NCBI GenBank assembly: GCA_039566865.1
Contig: CM076943.1
Span: forward strand, 35,224,663-35,288,662
Direction: 5' to 3'
DNA length: 64,000 nucleotides
Source of the DNA: Aurelia coerulea
Lineage: Eukaryota > Cnidaria > Scyphozoa > Semaeostomeae > Ulmaridae
The translations under genes and the position numbers were made by a program. The notes beneath the pieces were generated by a model that searched no databases, was not told the origin of the DNA, and saw nothing but the letters and a program-made list of their open reading frames with translations. The first letter of the stretch is position 1. Every line of letters begins with the position of its first letter. This document shows, piece by piece, positions 40,666-52,648 of the stretch.

Positions 40666-43600
40666 GTGTAAACATTCTCATCCAGCACCTGTGATATAGA
40701 AATCTCTTTACGCTCAGCTATATCAATGCTCAAAAAATATCTAGCAACGGACAGAGCGGAAACGATGCGCGCCTGCGCACTAATGTTGCCTAGATCGAAG
40801 GATGGAAGGCAAAAACTCACGCCGTCGAAATTCTGATCGAGCAGTGAAAATGAAATGTTTTCGATCGTAAAATGCTTCTTTGCGGCAGTTTATAGAGGGA
40901 AAATATTGATTACATGGTACACATCTTGTTCAGTTTTCTTTCGTCTTTCTGTTAAAGGTAAAAACATTTATGTAAGCGGAATATATTTCTGTCAAAATAG
41001 CTCAATGAAATTGCAAGTGAAAGCTAGGACTGGCAATTTCTCAAGTGTCGCCCCTATGAAAGTCCCAAACATAAGGCCGTTTCTTAACACATAAGGGATT
41101 TTATGCTTTTAATCTAAGAGGTAGGGATGCCTCCACCATATATTAAGAGTTCTCGTGAATCCAAGGTTGTTCTTGCTCGCAACACCGAAAGAAAGTCGAG
41201 GTTTGATTAATTTCGAAAATTTTCAACGCCCTCGATATTTCACAACAGTGTTGATTCACGGCAGGGACCTTATTTGGTGGAAATTGCTTGAAATCACTTA
41301 CCAATGAATGAATTCTTGTTAAAACCAGTTGCAAAATTTGTGTATCCTCCAAATACAAGAATTTTAGTCACAAATTGACAATTATTTGCGATGGATACCG
41401 GCAATGTTTCAAATAAATCCAGAAGTCTTGCCTAAAATGGGCTCCTTCCATGTTTCTAGTCGCTGGAAATGCTTCAAGTCGTCACTGAAACTCGACTGAC
41501 GCGTAAAAGATATACTCTGAGTATTTAAAAATCAAAGGCATGCCTTTTCTAGAAAAAAATAAGCTTCTCCACAACTTCTTCTTGCCAAAACAATGCCAAA
41601 AAAGTTATAAGAATTTCGCAAGGAGAACATGCTATTTCTCTGACGCGACAGTGTATTCGAATTTCGAATAACAGAGGGGCAAATATAAAGTTTTACAAAG
41701 GTTTCATCATAATTTTGAAAAATATTTTTCAAAGAAGCCAAATAGACCAATGTTTTCGAAATGAATCAAGTAAATAGCAGTTGAAATAACAGACAGAAGT
41801 CAAGATCAGAAGGAAAAGAATCGACTCAAAAAGTTAGGAAACATTTAAAAAAATCAAGAAACTTTCTACCAATGATCATTCAAGTTTTCCCGAAAAAGTA
41901 GTGAAAGTCTGCCTGGCTGTACGACCTTTTATATTTTTCCTACCAAACTAATATTTCTTTTGCACTTTAGGCACGATTTTGAACAAAATGTTTTTAGCGT
42001 AAAATGAATAGCTTTCTCGCAGTTAATTTTTAGTAGGGTCTGGTACGGGCCCTTTTGTTGCAGAAACTTGCTTAGACAGTCTGAACAAATATGCCTGAAA
42101 CACGGGCGGTTATAATTAAAGAATCGAAAGCATTTGACAAACATCAATATGATAATCTTTTCCCTTGCCAAGACACCTCAGTTACAGTTGTAGTCTTAAC
42201 CATTTTAAGTTTTATTTCCCTGGGTACCAGAACCAAAAGAATTGAGAGGCAAAGAAAAGGAACAAAAGTCCGAGCAACGAAAGACAGAAAGAGGGATAAG
42301 AACTCTTGACATGCTCTGAACAAATAAAAATCAATATTCCTATTTTAGGAGCAGGATGAAAAGATGTCACAGACAACTTTCTGTCGTGTTTATTTATGAT
42401 CACACCTCACAGGAACGAAGCATTGTATCAACTGTCCCAGAGCCTATCTCTCTTTTCCTATCTCTCCTTTCCTCCGCATATTCCGCCCCGTCACTCGCCG
42501 TTGCTTGAGTCCCGTTACTGAACAATCCCGAACGATCTTCAAGCATGCGAGATTTCTATTGCTCATTCCAAAGCTGCAGCTGGGTAGATTTCAAATACTT
42601 TTTGAAGAAATTTGATATGTCAGTTTAGTGGCCTTTTTCTCCATTTTTCTGAAACCGTTCTAAATTCATAGCAGAGTGTAATCAAAAACACATTGCACGT
42701 ATTTTTTCATATGAAACTAAGAATATGGGCCAGTACTGAAAGCTTCTTAACATTATCAGATTTTGAGTACTCAGAATTTCTTACGGCTTTCTTTAGAGGC
42801 TCCATAACACGAGCCATAACTGTTCACTACATGTGCCCTCGTGAATATTTCAAAACAAGGCTTTTTTAAGCCTTTTCTTAATACGAATAATATGATATAG
42901 GAAACAAAGGAAAGTAATTTAAAAATATGTCAAGAATTACCTTCATCAAAATAAATAGTATATTTTCCCAGTACTGGAGTTTCTTAATTTTTTGGCGCTC
43001 CGAGAGTTGAGTTTCTTATACTATGGGCAATTTCTTATGAAAAAGTACGTGTATGGATGAAAATCAATTTCGCTCCTGATCTTGGATTTCGAAAATATTT
43101 GTCTATTTGGCTTCTTTGAAAAATATTTTTCAAAATTATGATGAACCTTTGTAAAACTTTATATTTGCCCCTCTGTTATTCGAAATTCGAATACACTGTC
43201 GCGTCAGAGAAATAGCATGTTCTCCGTGCGAAATTCTTATAACTTTTTTGGCATTGTTTTGGCAAGAAGAAGTTGTGGAGAAGCTTATTTTTTTCTAGAA
43301 AAGGCATGCCTTTGATTTTTAAATACTCAGAGTATATCTTTTACGCGTCAGTCGAGTTTCAGTGACGACTTGAAGCATTTCCAGCGACTAGAAACATGGA
43401 AGGAGCCCATTTTAGGCAAGACTTCTGGATTTATTTGAAACATTGCCGGTATTCATCGCAAATAATTGTCAATTTGTGACTAAAATTCTTGTATTTGGAG
43501 GATACACAAATTTTGCAACTGGTTTTAACAAGAATTCATTCATTGGTAAGTGATTTCAAGCAATTTCCACCAAATAAGGTCCCTGCCGTGAATCAACACT

Positions 43601-44519
43601 GTTGTGAAATTTCGAGGGCGTTGAAAATTTTCGAAATTAATCAAACCTCGACTTTCTTTCGGTGTTGCGAGCAAGAACAACCTTGGATTCACGAGAACTC
43701 TTGATATATGTTGGAGGCATCCCCACCTCTTAGATTAAAAGCATAAAATCCCTTATGTGTTAAGAAACGGCCTTATGTTTGGGACTTTCATAGGGGCGAC
43801 ACTTGAGAAATTGCCAGTCCTAGCTTTCACTTGCAATTTCATTGAGCTATTTTGACAGAAATATATTCCGCTTACATAAATGTTTTTACCTTTAACAGAA
43901 AGACGAAAGAAAACTGAACAAGATGTGTACCATGTAATCAATATTTTCCCTCTATAAACTGCCGCAAAGAAGCATTTTACGATCGAAAACATTTCATTTT
44001 CACTGCTCGATCAGAATTTCGACGGCGTGAGTTTTTGCCTTCCATCCTTCGATTTAGGCAACATTAGTGCGCAGGCGCGCATCGTTTCCGCTCTGTCCTA
44101 GCAACGACAACAGTCCTTTCCTTCCTTATAAAAGGTTGTGAGATCACATCTTTAAAATCCGTATCACGAGGCACGGGCTTTTTCTGAAAGTTCTTCAAAC
44201 ATCCAATCCAAGCATGTACCCCTTCATTATTTTCGGTGAGATTTGCTGGTTTTGAAAATATTGATTGTTGTGAAATCATATTCTCGAAATTTTCATTGAA
44301 GGAATTGCAACTATTTTCCTCGTGATCTAATTTCGCGCCAACAGCTTGATATAATAAGAAACGTCTAAACATTCTATTCACAGCAAGATACCTATGACTT
44401 GTTATTTGGTGAATTGAATTCAAGTAGTCTATTGAATTCTTAATTGTTTGAATAGTTGCCTTCAGTACATGTAAATTGAAGAGCATATGTTTTAAATGAA
44501 GAATAACACCTGCTATCAA
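40632..44519 (-). pseudogene. Candidate host exon split by a 3.3-kb Mutator-like foldback
   Basis: The minus-strand frame runs from an acceptor-like TTTCTCGTGTTTAG (ending about 44520) through ~140 codons with RFLLYQAVGAKLDHEENS and VHAWIGCLKNFQKK to QPFIRKERTVVVA. There the foldback starts. On the other side of the duplicated 9-bp site the same frame continues RYFLSIDIAERKE, SQVLDENVYTAKAK and ends near 40640, where LINE-I-type repeat begins. I do not recognise the protein. The frame matching across the empty site is the main evidence that it was coding when the element landed. Confidence 0.45.
40750..44097. mobile_element. Mutator-like foldback element, 3348 bp, 9-bp target duplication
   Basis: The ends are GACAGAGCGGAAACGATGCG and its inverse. 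CTAGCAACG is duplicated exactly (40741-40749, 44098-44106). The arms are ~1015 bp each (to about 41765 and from about 43083) and nearly identical: predicted 71- and 79-residue peptides on opposite strands of the two arms are the same residue for residue. The ~1.3-kb middle holds a short cysteine-containing frame (41929-42171, minus) but no recognisable transposase. Arm identity points to a recent insertion or arm gene conversion. Confidence 0.92.
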
Positions 44520-44539
44520 AATTGCCTTGCTAAACACGA

Positions 44540-45637
44540 GAAATAGCTATACTCCCAACTAAACTTGTTGCTTGATGATGAAATAATATCAAGTGCATAC
44601 ATGTGAATAAATTGCCTTTGATTTGTGAATACCTCAGTCGTTTCATTGCAATGCTCTGATCAATTATTAAAACGTTTGAAGGTGGAGCTTTAATATCATT
44701 ATCATCAGTTTGCCTTATTAATCATTTAACAGACAGCATATCATAAACATAAATCAGTAAACAATGAAAGCTGTATCGCGAAAATACAGATCTCGGAAAT
44801 CGTTCGCTTTAAAAAAAACAGAATATCAAAGACTGCAAATGATATCAGAGACAAGTTATCTTTAAAAGTTTACAATCATCACCTTTTCAAGAAGACATTT
44901 TAAAGGAATTTTTACCAATCGAGACACTTTATGATGGAAGGAGTCATGTCTCGTGGATCAATCACTGCCTTCTTTTTGGTCATGTTTTCCAGGTATTTTC
45001 AAAATTCATCACAAGACGTGTATAACTAAATGCACTCGTATTTGGGTTGTTTTTTAATATTTCTACATGATGACTTGCTTACTCTACATCAACAATGAAC
45101 AATATTCGGACCAAGAAATTTTGTGCAAAATAATTTCCGAGTAACTGATGAAAAAGTTATGGACACAGTTCTCGTGATGAAGAAATCTACTTTGAGTTGA
45201 TGCTGAGGCAACAAAATCAGACATTTTCTGGCTTTTGGAAGATATCAGTATATTAGAAGCTGCAATTGCGCTTACTGCACCAATCTAAAGCTGTTTTCAT
45301 GTTATAATTAACATCAAGATAAATGACATTCACCTGCATAGAATCACTATCCCGTTTCGATGACTCGTTGACAAATTTTTGATATTTTAGAGCGCCAATA
45401 TTAGCCCGAAGAAGCAACTGTTAGAATTATCACATTACTAAGAGGAGGATAAGAAGAAGAAAAGCACCATGTTACATTTATCATCAATCATCAAATTGCA
45501 CGTTCCACCTTCCTATAGTTTTAAAACTTCCGGACACTGCAATTCTTGGATAAAAGCAATTTTGGTCAATAAATCATTCGACAACCTATTTTTCTAAAAT
45601 TAAGCCATTTCACTGTCCAATTGGTTTCGTTATAATG
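44540..45637. other. No gene recognised
   Basis: About 1.1 kb of AT-rich sequence without coding motifs, tandem repeats or inverted repeats that I could see. Confidence 0.45.
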
Positions 45638-45639
45638 TA

Positions 45640-45903
45640 CAATGCCTGCCAAAAGTATTTGGAACACTTAGGCCATTTCTTGACAATACGCAGTTATATC
45701 CCTAGCCCTTAGGTTTGAACACCCTCTCACCCCCAAAACAAGGTTGATTTGCAAGGTTATTGTCCTAGCATTCCATCAGAGTCATGAATCGTCCTGACAT
45801 TCCCAAATTATCATCACAGAACAACATTGTTCTGAGGGGGAAAGGGGGAAATCGCAAAAAAGGCAAAATAGCAAAGGTGTTCCAAGATTTTTGGCAGGCA
45901 TTG
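45640..45903. mobile_element. Mariner-type MITE, 264 bp, TA duplication
   Basis: The ends CAATGCCTGCCAAAAGTATT and GATTTTTGGCAGGCATTG are inverted repeats that continue with GGAACAC/GTGTTCC. TA flanks both sides (45638-45639, 45904-45905). Size and ends fit a Tc1/mariner-derived MITE. Confidence 0.9.
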
Positions 45904-45905
45904 TA

Positions 45906-46473
45906 GGCGTCAAGCGCAATAGATTAAAAAAATCGACTTTCTTCGTTGCCTTAGCTGAAAAAAGATAGCGATTTAAGCTATCAAGGAAAATTCATGACAT
46001 TTCATTCTGCCTTATACTTAGTGAAACTATTTGTACAATGAATACCAGCAGGATGATGGAAATTGTGGATCGATACCGGCTAAAAAAGATCGATTTGGCA
46101 CCAAGAGGAAAAGGTGGGTATTTGGAAACTATTCTTCAAATTGTGATCTCCTCACGTTAGAAGCTATAACTTGGATAATATTGCAAGTGATAAATAATTC
46201 ATTAAATCCACAGTCAACTTTGAAATTAGATAGTTTTTAAGGCAACTTTTACAGGAAACCTACATCTGTAGTGAGATTTAGCCATACTGAAACCAGGATT
46301 ATTTGTAATTAGCAAAAGCATTTGGTTTTGAAAAGGATTGGTTTTGCCATTTACGCTACCCATTTGAGAGAATGTTGTGCAATACTGCGGTCGGTTGTCA
46401 GTACTGCGGTGAAAAAGTAAGCAATGCCACCTTCATCCCCTGGACTATATCGCTCCACACGGAATACCCTTCT
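45906..46473. other. No gene recognised
   Basis: A 69-residue plus-strand frame at 46031 has no supporting features. Confidence 0.4.
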
Positions 46474-46508
46474 TCACATCACATCACACATCACATCACA
46501 TCACATCT
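46474..46508. repeat. (CACAT)n microsatellite
   Basis: About seven CACAT units, slightly imperfect. Confidence 0.85.
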
Positions 46509-46619
46509 AAGGGCCTACCATGCCTAAAAAGTTAAAATGAATATGAAATGAAAAATGGAATGAAAATGAAATGAAACTTCTATGTGCACACCCGAAAACA
46601 CCAAGCCTAAGTTTTGCGT

Positions 46620-46628
46620 CACTTCCGG
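46620..46628 (+). promoter_or_regulatory. ETS/GABP-type promoter motif
   Basis: CACTTCCGG lies 70 bp upstream of the first exon's ATG, in sequence that is locally CG-containing, with no TATA box. This arrangement is common in constitutive animal promoters. Function is inferred only. Confidence 0.35.
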
Positions 46629-46697
46629 CCTCAATTGCAAGAAAGCTGTGGCGCGAAAGTAAAATTTTGCGATAAATGGCGTCAGCAGGCATCCCAA

Positions 46698-47885
46698 ATG
46701 TCCCAAAGCAAAGTATTGAGATATAACGCAGCAGCTGTATCTTCGCTCTTTGAAGTTCTTTGGGCATTTTGGACTCACATTTTCTTGGTTTTTCATATTT
46801 TCCAAAGGCCGTGGACAACTCTGTTTACAAACTCAGGATTCAGCACAGCAGGTAAGCAGACTTTTTCATAAATTCAACGTTTGTCCTTTATTTCATGGAA
46901 ATTTTGTTGAAAGTTTTGGATTCCTCGATGTCGCTTTGTCCTATTTTGCCACCTTTCACTAATTTTTGACGAAATAAACTTGCATTTCTCTCGGCTTGAA
47001 CTTCGGCTTGCAGTTTCAAGAAAATGAACTTTTGTTGACCTAAATTTTGTCGAAATTTTTTCAAACTCCAATATTTTCTAGACTAAGACAAAAACTCTCA
47101 CTTTTGAGATATAACGCAATAGCTGTAAGCATCTAGTTTCTAGAAATGCTGGCTGTTTTGCTGTAGCCTTTGCAGGTTTCCCATAATTTTAAAAGGCAAT
47201 TGGTACTCGAGAGCCATGACCAGTTAATCTTCGTTAACTTTACGTGCTTCCTTTTACAAGCTTGTCTGCTTTTTAGTCAGAAAACAAACATCAACCCTGG
47301 TTGAATGTATCGCTTTCGAGCTTAATATGATGTTTTCATAAATTAAAGTATTTTAGAGTACTTGCTAGCCGTTTTGGCCACCAGAGCAAACATAAAGTTG
47401 CATAATTGCCTATTTTCTTCAGGAATTATTGGAGAAGCTCTGACCCAGAAATAGGAGATCTGCTTACTAAAACAATGTTATCAAGGCTACCTTGTACAAA
47501 AAATAATCAGCTTTGGTTACTTTGCCTATACACACAAAAGCTTACTGCAATTATTTGCCCTTAAGTCTGTTTTATTTTTCTTGAGCAGGGTATCACTGCT
47601 CTGATTTAAGTTTGCAAAGATATCTCCCATTTTGGTTTGCTGCTCTTTTTTGCACATGCAATTCTCTATAAGACAGAATGAAATTTGCTATGCAGCAGAC
47701 CTTTTTAGTAGGAGGATTGTTAATGTTGCTTCTGTTTTATTTTAGGACCCAAAAAGAAAAAGATAATTTTTCATCAATCAAAAGCCAACCTCGAAGCAGC
47801 ATTTGACAGCAACAACAAAAGACTGCAATTTTTGCTTTTTCAATGCCTAAAGACTGATGCAAAACTGATGGAACATGACTGTTGA
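46698..47885 (+). CDS. Candidate two-exon gene for a small membrane protein
   Basis: Exon 1 (46698-46851) starts MSQSKVLRYNAAAVSS. It has one hydrophobic helix (FEVLWAFWTHIFLVFHIF, about residues 18-35) and ends at a CAG/GTAAGC donor in phase 1. Exon 2 (47746-47885) follows TTTATTTTAG, joins in phase and reads GPKKKKIIFHQSKANLEAAF to a TGA at 47883. The product would be about 96 residues: one membrane segment, then a basic tail. A short overlapping upstream ATG at 46676 opens a 16-codon frame. I do not recognise the family. The stop coincides with the edge of a repeat at 47886, so the original C-terminus may have been longer. Confidence 0.4.
46852..47745 (+). other. Putative intron, with a partial exon 1 echo
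   Basis: TTGAGATATAACGC near 47106 repeats a piece of exon 1 (at 46716), followed by AGCTGTA. Otherwise no features. Confidence 0.4.
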
Positions 47886-48030
47886 CAGTGGCGTAGCCAG
47901 GGTCCTGTTTTGGGGGGGGGGCAAGATGCGAGCGAAGCGAGTAAAAATGGGGGCCCAGGGGCTTGCCCCCGGAAGATTTTTTGAGGGCCACGCCCTTCAG
48001 AATGCCGGAAACACCCTCTTTTAGACAAAG
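47886..48030. repeat. G-rich dispersed repeat (GTGGCGTAGCCAGGG type)
   Basis: Starts CAGTGGCGTAGCCAGGG, has a 10-G run, GCGAGCGAAGCGAG, then GGGGGCCCAGGGGCTTGCCC. This sort of repeat is common in invertebrate genomes. It begins directly after the stop of the candidate gene. Confidence 0.6.
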
Positions 48031-48329
48031 CCACCCAGAATCGAAGAATAAAAGGGCCAAGTTCATTAAAGTTGCAGATAGAAATTTGGCTTCTTGGACT
48101 TGCCTGCTCCCAGGAGAAACAAGAATGTGCCTGAACAAAACAAGCAGAAAAATAGGTTTCATTGAAACTTTCAATGACGCTTTGAAAAGCAATGGATGAC
48201 AGCCTCCCCTTCTTCTTTAGTCTTATTTGAATTCTCATCAAAATTTTGTAGTTTAGAAACTCTAATGTTATTGCTTACATCAGCATACCCATATTAACAA
48301 ATTAATAATAGTAACAAATTAATGAATCA
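48031..48329. other. No firm gene
   Basis: A plus-strand frame (48040-48199) reads KRAKFIKVADRNLASWTCLL and ends KSNG. It could be the displaced continuation of the upstream exon, but no splice signals decide it. Confidence 0.25.
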
Positions 48330-49170
48330 GAAGAGCATTTCGGGAATACCTCTAATTCTAGAAAATGGAATCATTGCTACTAACGTAGATACCAAGGCTA
48401 ACATTTTGAATATGATTTCTTTGCGCAACAGTGTTCCGCAATATCAACCGGCAGCACAATTCCTAACTTTTTGCCCCGGTGCAATTCACCTTTAACGGAT
48501 ATTACCATTAACAGGGATAAAGTACTTCTATTAATTCGTGCCTTTGATTGCAAAAATGCTGGTGGCTGTTACAATATATCTGTTCATATGATTATGATAT
48601 GCGATGCCTCGATAGTTGAGCCCCTATGCTTGATCTTTGAAAAATCTTTGGAGAAAGGAAGTTATCCTTCAGTTTGGAAAAAGGCAAACGTAATTCCTAT
48701 CCACAAGAAAGACAGCAGGCAGAACAAAACGAACTATAGGCCCATTTCGATTCTACCTATATTTGGGAAGATGTTTGAAAAAGTAATGTTCGACGAAATT
48801 TACAAACATCTTTTTGAGAATAGACTTCCAGCCCAACAACAATCAGGTTTTCGGCCGGGAGATTCCACTATTAATCAGTTGTTATCTATCACCCACAACA
48901 TCTACAAAGCCTGTCCTACTCTTGAAACTAGGGCCGACTTTCTTGATCTTTCCAAAGCCTTTGATAGGGTTTGGCACGAGGGCCTCCTATACAAATTAAA
49001 GTGCAATGGTGTAAATGGGAATGTCCTTACTTTGATCCAGAACTACTTAGCAAATCGAAAACAGCGAGTTGTTCTGAACGAGAAAAGCTCAAAATGGGCA
49101 CCGATATGTGCTGGTGTGCCACAGGGCTCTGTCTTGGGTCATCTGTTTTTTCTTGTCTATGTAAATCGGC
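48330..49170 (+). mobile_element. LINE-J: LINE RT fragment cut by the Gypsy LTR
   Basis: The connector end is readable with stops (48338-48470). A long frame (48471-49168) then gives VWKKANVIPIHKK, NYRPISILPIF, SGFRPGDSTINQLLSITH, DLSKAFDRVWHEGLL and GVPQGSVLGHLFFLVYVN. It stops right before motif C, where the Gypsy LTR begins. Same family as LINE-C and LINE-K. Confidence 0.87.
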
Positions 49171-49173
49171 TTC

Positions 49174-49697
49174 TGATTACGGCAAGTTCCGAGCAGAGTC
49201 TTCACGAATAGACACACACAGATATAGCTTTCTCAAACGCATATCGAATAATCTGACGTACCACGAGGTCTTTCTCAAGCACCACGTGTACTCAATGAAC
49301 TCAAGTTACTGAAGTTTTTTCAACAATGTTACGATGCACTATTTATGCTACGAGTTTGCCTGGAGGTAATACTCATTAACATTAGTCATAATCCTTTGTG
49401 TTGGTTGCGGCGGATACCTAGATGTGGGTAGGGTGTCTAACCTGTGAGTCCTAGGGTTGAGTCACAATGATAGGTATGAGAATTACTACCTGAACTACAA
49501 GTGGCATAAGCTATAAAAGCAATATGGTTTCCTAGTAGAACCATTAAGTCTTACTCACAAAGCGCGCGCAAAGTCTAGTGACGCAAGCTAGTAACAAACA
49601 AGTATTATTGATATGGGAAAGTGCAAATGAATGGAACCAAAGGAAAAATACGCAAACGAGGCTTACTAAGCGAGGCTGCAAAAGTAGCGGTATTACA
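49174..49697 (-). repeat. Gypsy 3' LTR (putative, 524 bp)
   Basis: On the minus strand it begins TGTAATACCGC after a polypurine-like GGGAGGGA and ends CCGTAATCA, giving TG...CA ends. The borders are inferred, because the second LTR is absent. Confidence 0.55.
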
Positions 49698-49766
49698 TCC
49701 CTCCCGGGGTAGGGGAAAAGAATCGCCCTCGATTCTTGTGGGCAAGGTACGGAACCATAGTACGAG

Positions 49767-49958
49767 CTAACGAGTTTTCTTAGCAAGTAAAGAAGATTCA
49801 AATTCTTTTAAAAGCTCACCACAATGAAGGTTTGACAGTGGTTCCCAAGATGGTTCGATGTCCTTGTCGTCCCATTCCACAAGATATAATGTGTCACGGC
49901 GCCCGGAACGGTTTTTGACTACTTTCTTGTCTAGGATTGACTTGACTACAAGTTCCAC
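49767..49958 (-). pseudogene. Gypsy integrase C-terminal chromodomain
   Basis: 63 residues: ELVVKSILDKKVVKN, then TLYLVEWDDKDIEPSWEPLS and a C-terminal helix. This is the chromodomain fold, including the aromatic positions around YLVEW. It follows the integrase in the same frame after one TAG at 50028. Chromodomains direct chromovirus-type elements to modified histones. Confidence 0.85.
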
Positions 49959-50027
49959 TTCATCGTAATCGCTCTCGTCATCATTGGCGTCTGGTTCACT
50001 TTCATGTCCGTTGGATACGTTGTTCGG

Positions 50028-50880
50028 CTAATGTGATTTAGGTCGAATATCTGTAGAAACAAAAGGCTTTAATCGATTAACGTGAACATTTTGAATATAA
50101 TTTCTTTCATCATTAGCATCAAGAAGATAGTTTACTGGGGACTTCTTGGCTAAAATACGATATGGACCATGCCAATTATGTGTTAGTTTCGATGAAAGAC
50201 CTTTCCTCTTGTTTGGTGTATGTAACCATACTTGTTGTCCTACGTCGTAAGATGTTTCCTTGGCAGTTTTGTCATATTGTTCCCTTTGTCTCTGTTGAGC
50301 AAGTTCTATGCTGTCATGTGTTAACTTACGAGCTTCTAAGAATCTGTCTGCTATTACACCTCGATAATCGTTAGTGTCCCTAAATGTCTCTTGTGCTTTT
50401 AAGAGGGAAACGTCAATAGGAAGACGTGGATCTCGTCCGTACATAAGGTAAAAAGGTGTTTCGTTAGTACTAGATTGTACAGCAGTTCTGTGAGCAAACA
50501 AAGCATAAGGAATAAAACTGTCCCAGTCTTGTTGATGTTCGGACACGTACATAGAAATAATTGTCGTTAGAGTGTGGTTAAATCGTTCAACAAGTCCGTC
50601 ACATTCAGGATGGTAACTGGTTGTGTTTACTTTCGATGTATTTACCATTTGACAAATACCTTTGACTACTTTGGACAAAAAGTTCTTACCACGGTCTGAT
50701 AGCAACTTTCGAGGAGCTGAATGGCGACATAAAATCTCCTCTACGAATAACTTTGCGGTAGTAGGTGCATCAGCATTTTTAACTGCAAATGCTTCTGGCC
50801 ATTTGGTAAAATAATCAGTAAAGACTACGACATACTTATTACCTCGATCTGATGTGGGAAATGGGCCTAAAACATCTACA
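50028..50880 (-). pseudogene. Gypsy integrase catalytic core and GPY/F region
   Basis: 50880-50706 reads VAVDVLGPFP and VVVFTDYFTKWPEAF. 50705-50028 reads LSDRGKNFLS, ECDGLVERFNHTL and HNWHGPYRILAK, so the D-D-E triad (VDVLG, SDRG, VERFN) and the GPY/F motif are all visible. A frame break near 50885 separates it from the zinc-binding part. Confidence 0.88.
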
Positions 50881-50881
50881 G

Positions 50882-52612
50882 CTACACGGTCAAAAGGACC
50901 TTCAACTGGGTGGGCTGCAGTGGTGCTTTACCTAAATTTCGTGGTGTTTTCTTGGTAGCACAATCAACGCACGAGGCACACCATTTCTCTATTTCCGAAT
51001 ACATACCTGTCCAAAAATAACGTTCTTTGATCTTAAGATAAGTACGTTGAAAGGCTAAATGACCTGATGTAATTTCTTCATGCAAAGAAAGCATAACTTC
51101 GTCCTTAAGAGATCTGGGAATAACTAATTGTTTTCTGACCACATTCCTAGACCTGGCACGTCCTGTGTCTAAATGATACAAAATGCCTTCTTCGAGTAAA
51201 TAATCATCGTTTGTAGCCATTAGGCGACGTGCTGAAATTGAATCTTCTGGTATTTCTCCTGCTTCAAAATGATTTATGAGGTCTTGCAAAGAAGGATCTT
51301 GTCTCTGCAATTCCTTAACACGATCTAATTGTAAACCTGGCGAATCAATAGCATTAACTGAAGTTCCTACGTGTTCAGGTGGAGTATCTTTGTTTGGTAA
51401 AGGGTCTGGCATTCTGGATAATGCATCAACATTACCATGTGACTTACCTGGCCTATGTTTGATGGTGTAGGCGTAACTTTGTAAGGCTAAAGACCAACGA
51501 GAAAGTCTAGAGTGAGGGTCCCTAGCATTGTCCAACCACTTAAGGGGATTATGGTCAGTGATAACATCGAATTCCCGTCCATACAAATATGGTCGAAAAT
51601 GCTTGATACCCCAGACCAGTGCTAGACATTCTCTTTCAATAGTGGCATACTTTCTTTCATGTTGCTTTAAGCTACGGCTAGCAAAGGCTATTGTCTTCTC
51701 AGTTCCGTTGATGTGTTGTGCAAGTATTGCTCCAATGCCAGTATTACTTGCATCTGTGTACAACGAGAATCTCTCCTGAAAATTTGGATACGACAGAATG
51801 GGTGCTTTGAGCAAAGAGTCTCTTAAACATTCAAAGGCTTCTTGACATTCATCATTCCATACAAATTTAACCCCTTTCTTAAGAAGATTGTTAAGAGGGC
51901 TAGCTATGGATGCAAAACCTTTTACAAATCGCCTGTAATAAGACATGAGTGCTACAAAGCTACGAACTTCATTGCAAGTTTTCGGTACTGGGTAATTCTT
52001 GATGGTTTCTACCTTCTCAGGGTTTGGTTTTATGCCATCCTTTCCGACTACGTGGCCTAAATACATAACCTCCGGTTTGCAAGAATGGCATTTCTTTGGT
52101 TTAAGTTTAAGACCTTCAGCTCTGAATCTATCCATGACAGAACGCAGATTTTGTAGATGTTTCTCGAATGACTTAGAGTATACGATGACGTCATCTAAAT
52201 AGACCATGCAAATTTGCCATTGTAAACCACTCAAAACCAACTGCATCATTGTTTGAAAGGTGTAACTGGCGTTTACAAGACCCATAGGCATGACACGAAA
52301 TTCAAAGTTTCCTTTTCTAGTACAAAATGCGGTTTTCTCCATATCTTCTGGTGTCATAGGAATTTGCCAGTAACCTGACGCAAGGTCAAGTGTCGTGAAA
52401 TAACAAGCATCACCTTATGAATCTAATACGTCATCTACTCTTGGCATGGGAAAAATTTGCTTCTTTGTCATTGAGTTCAATCTTCGGAAATCGACACAAA
52501 ATCTGGGCGAGCCATCTTTCTTTGTTACAATTACTAAAGGCTGAGACCAAGGGCTAATGGACTCCCTTATGATACCCTTATCGAGCATGCGGTCTATGTG
52601 CTCATCTACCAT
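50882..52612 (-). pseudogene. Gypsy reverse transcriptase, RNase H and integrase zinc domain
   Basis: 52612-52415 has DKGIIRESISPWSQPLVIV and FCVDFRRLNSMT, ending at a stop. 52357-50882 (491 codons) has FRVMPMGLVNASYTF, the catalytic YLDDVIVYS (about 52201), RNase H LYTDASNTGIGAIL and HNPLKWLD, then the HHCC integrase finger with HEEITSGH and CASCVDC. The RT motif NASYTF replaces the common NAPATF. Confidence 0.9.
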
Positions 52613-52648
52613 ACCCAGCTGACTTTGAGGAATTCTATAGGGCCTATG

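Noticed and set aside
40855..43992. Identical 71- and 79-residue proteins on opposite strands
   Set aside because: Same reason: inverted arms of the 3.3-kb foldback. No domain or start context supports them.
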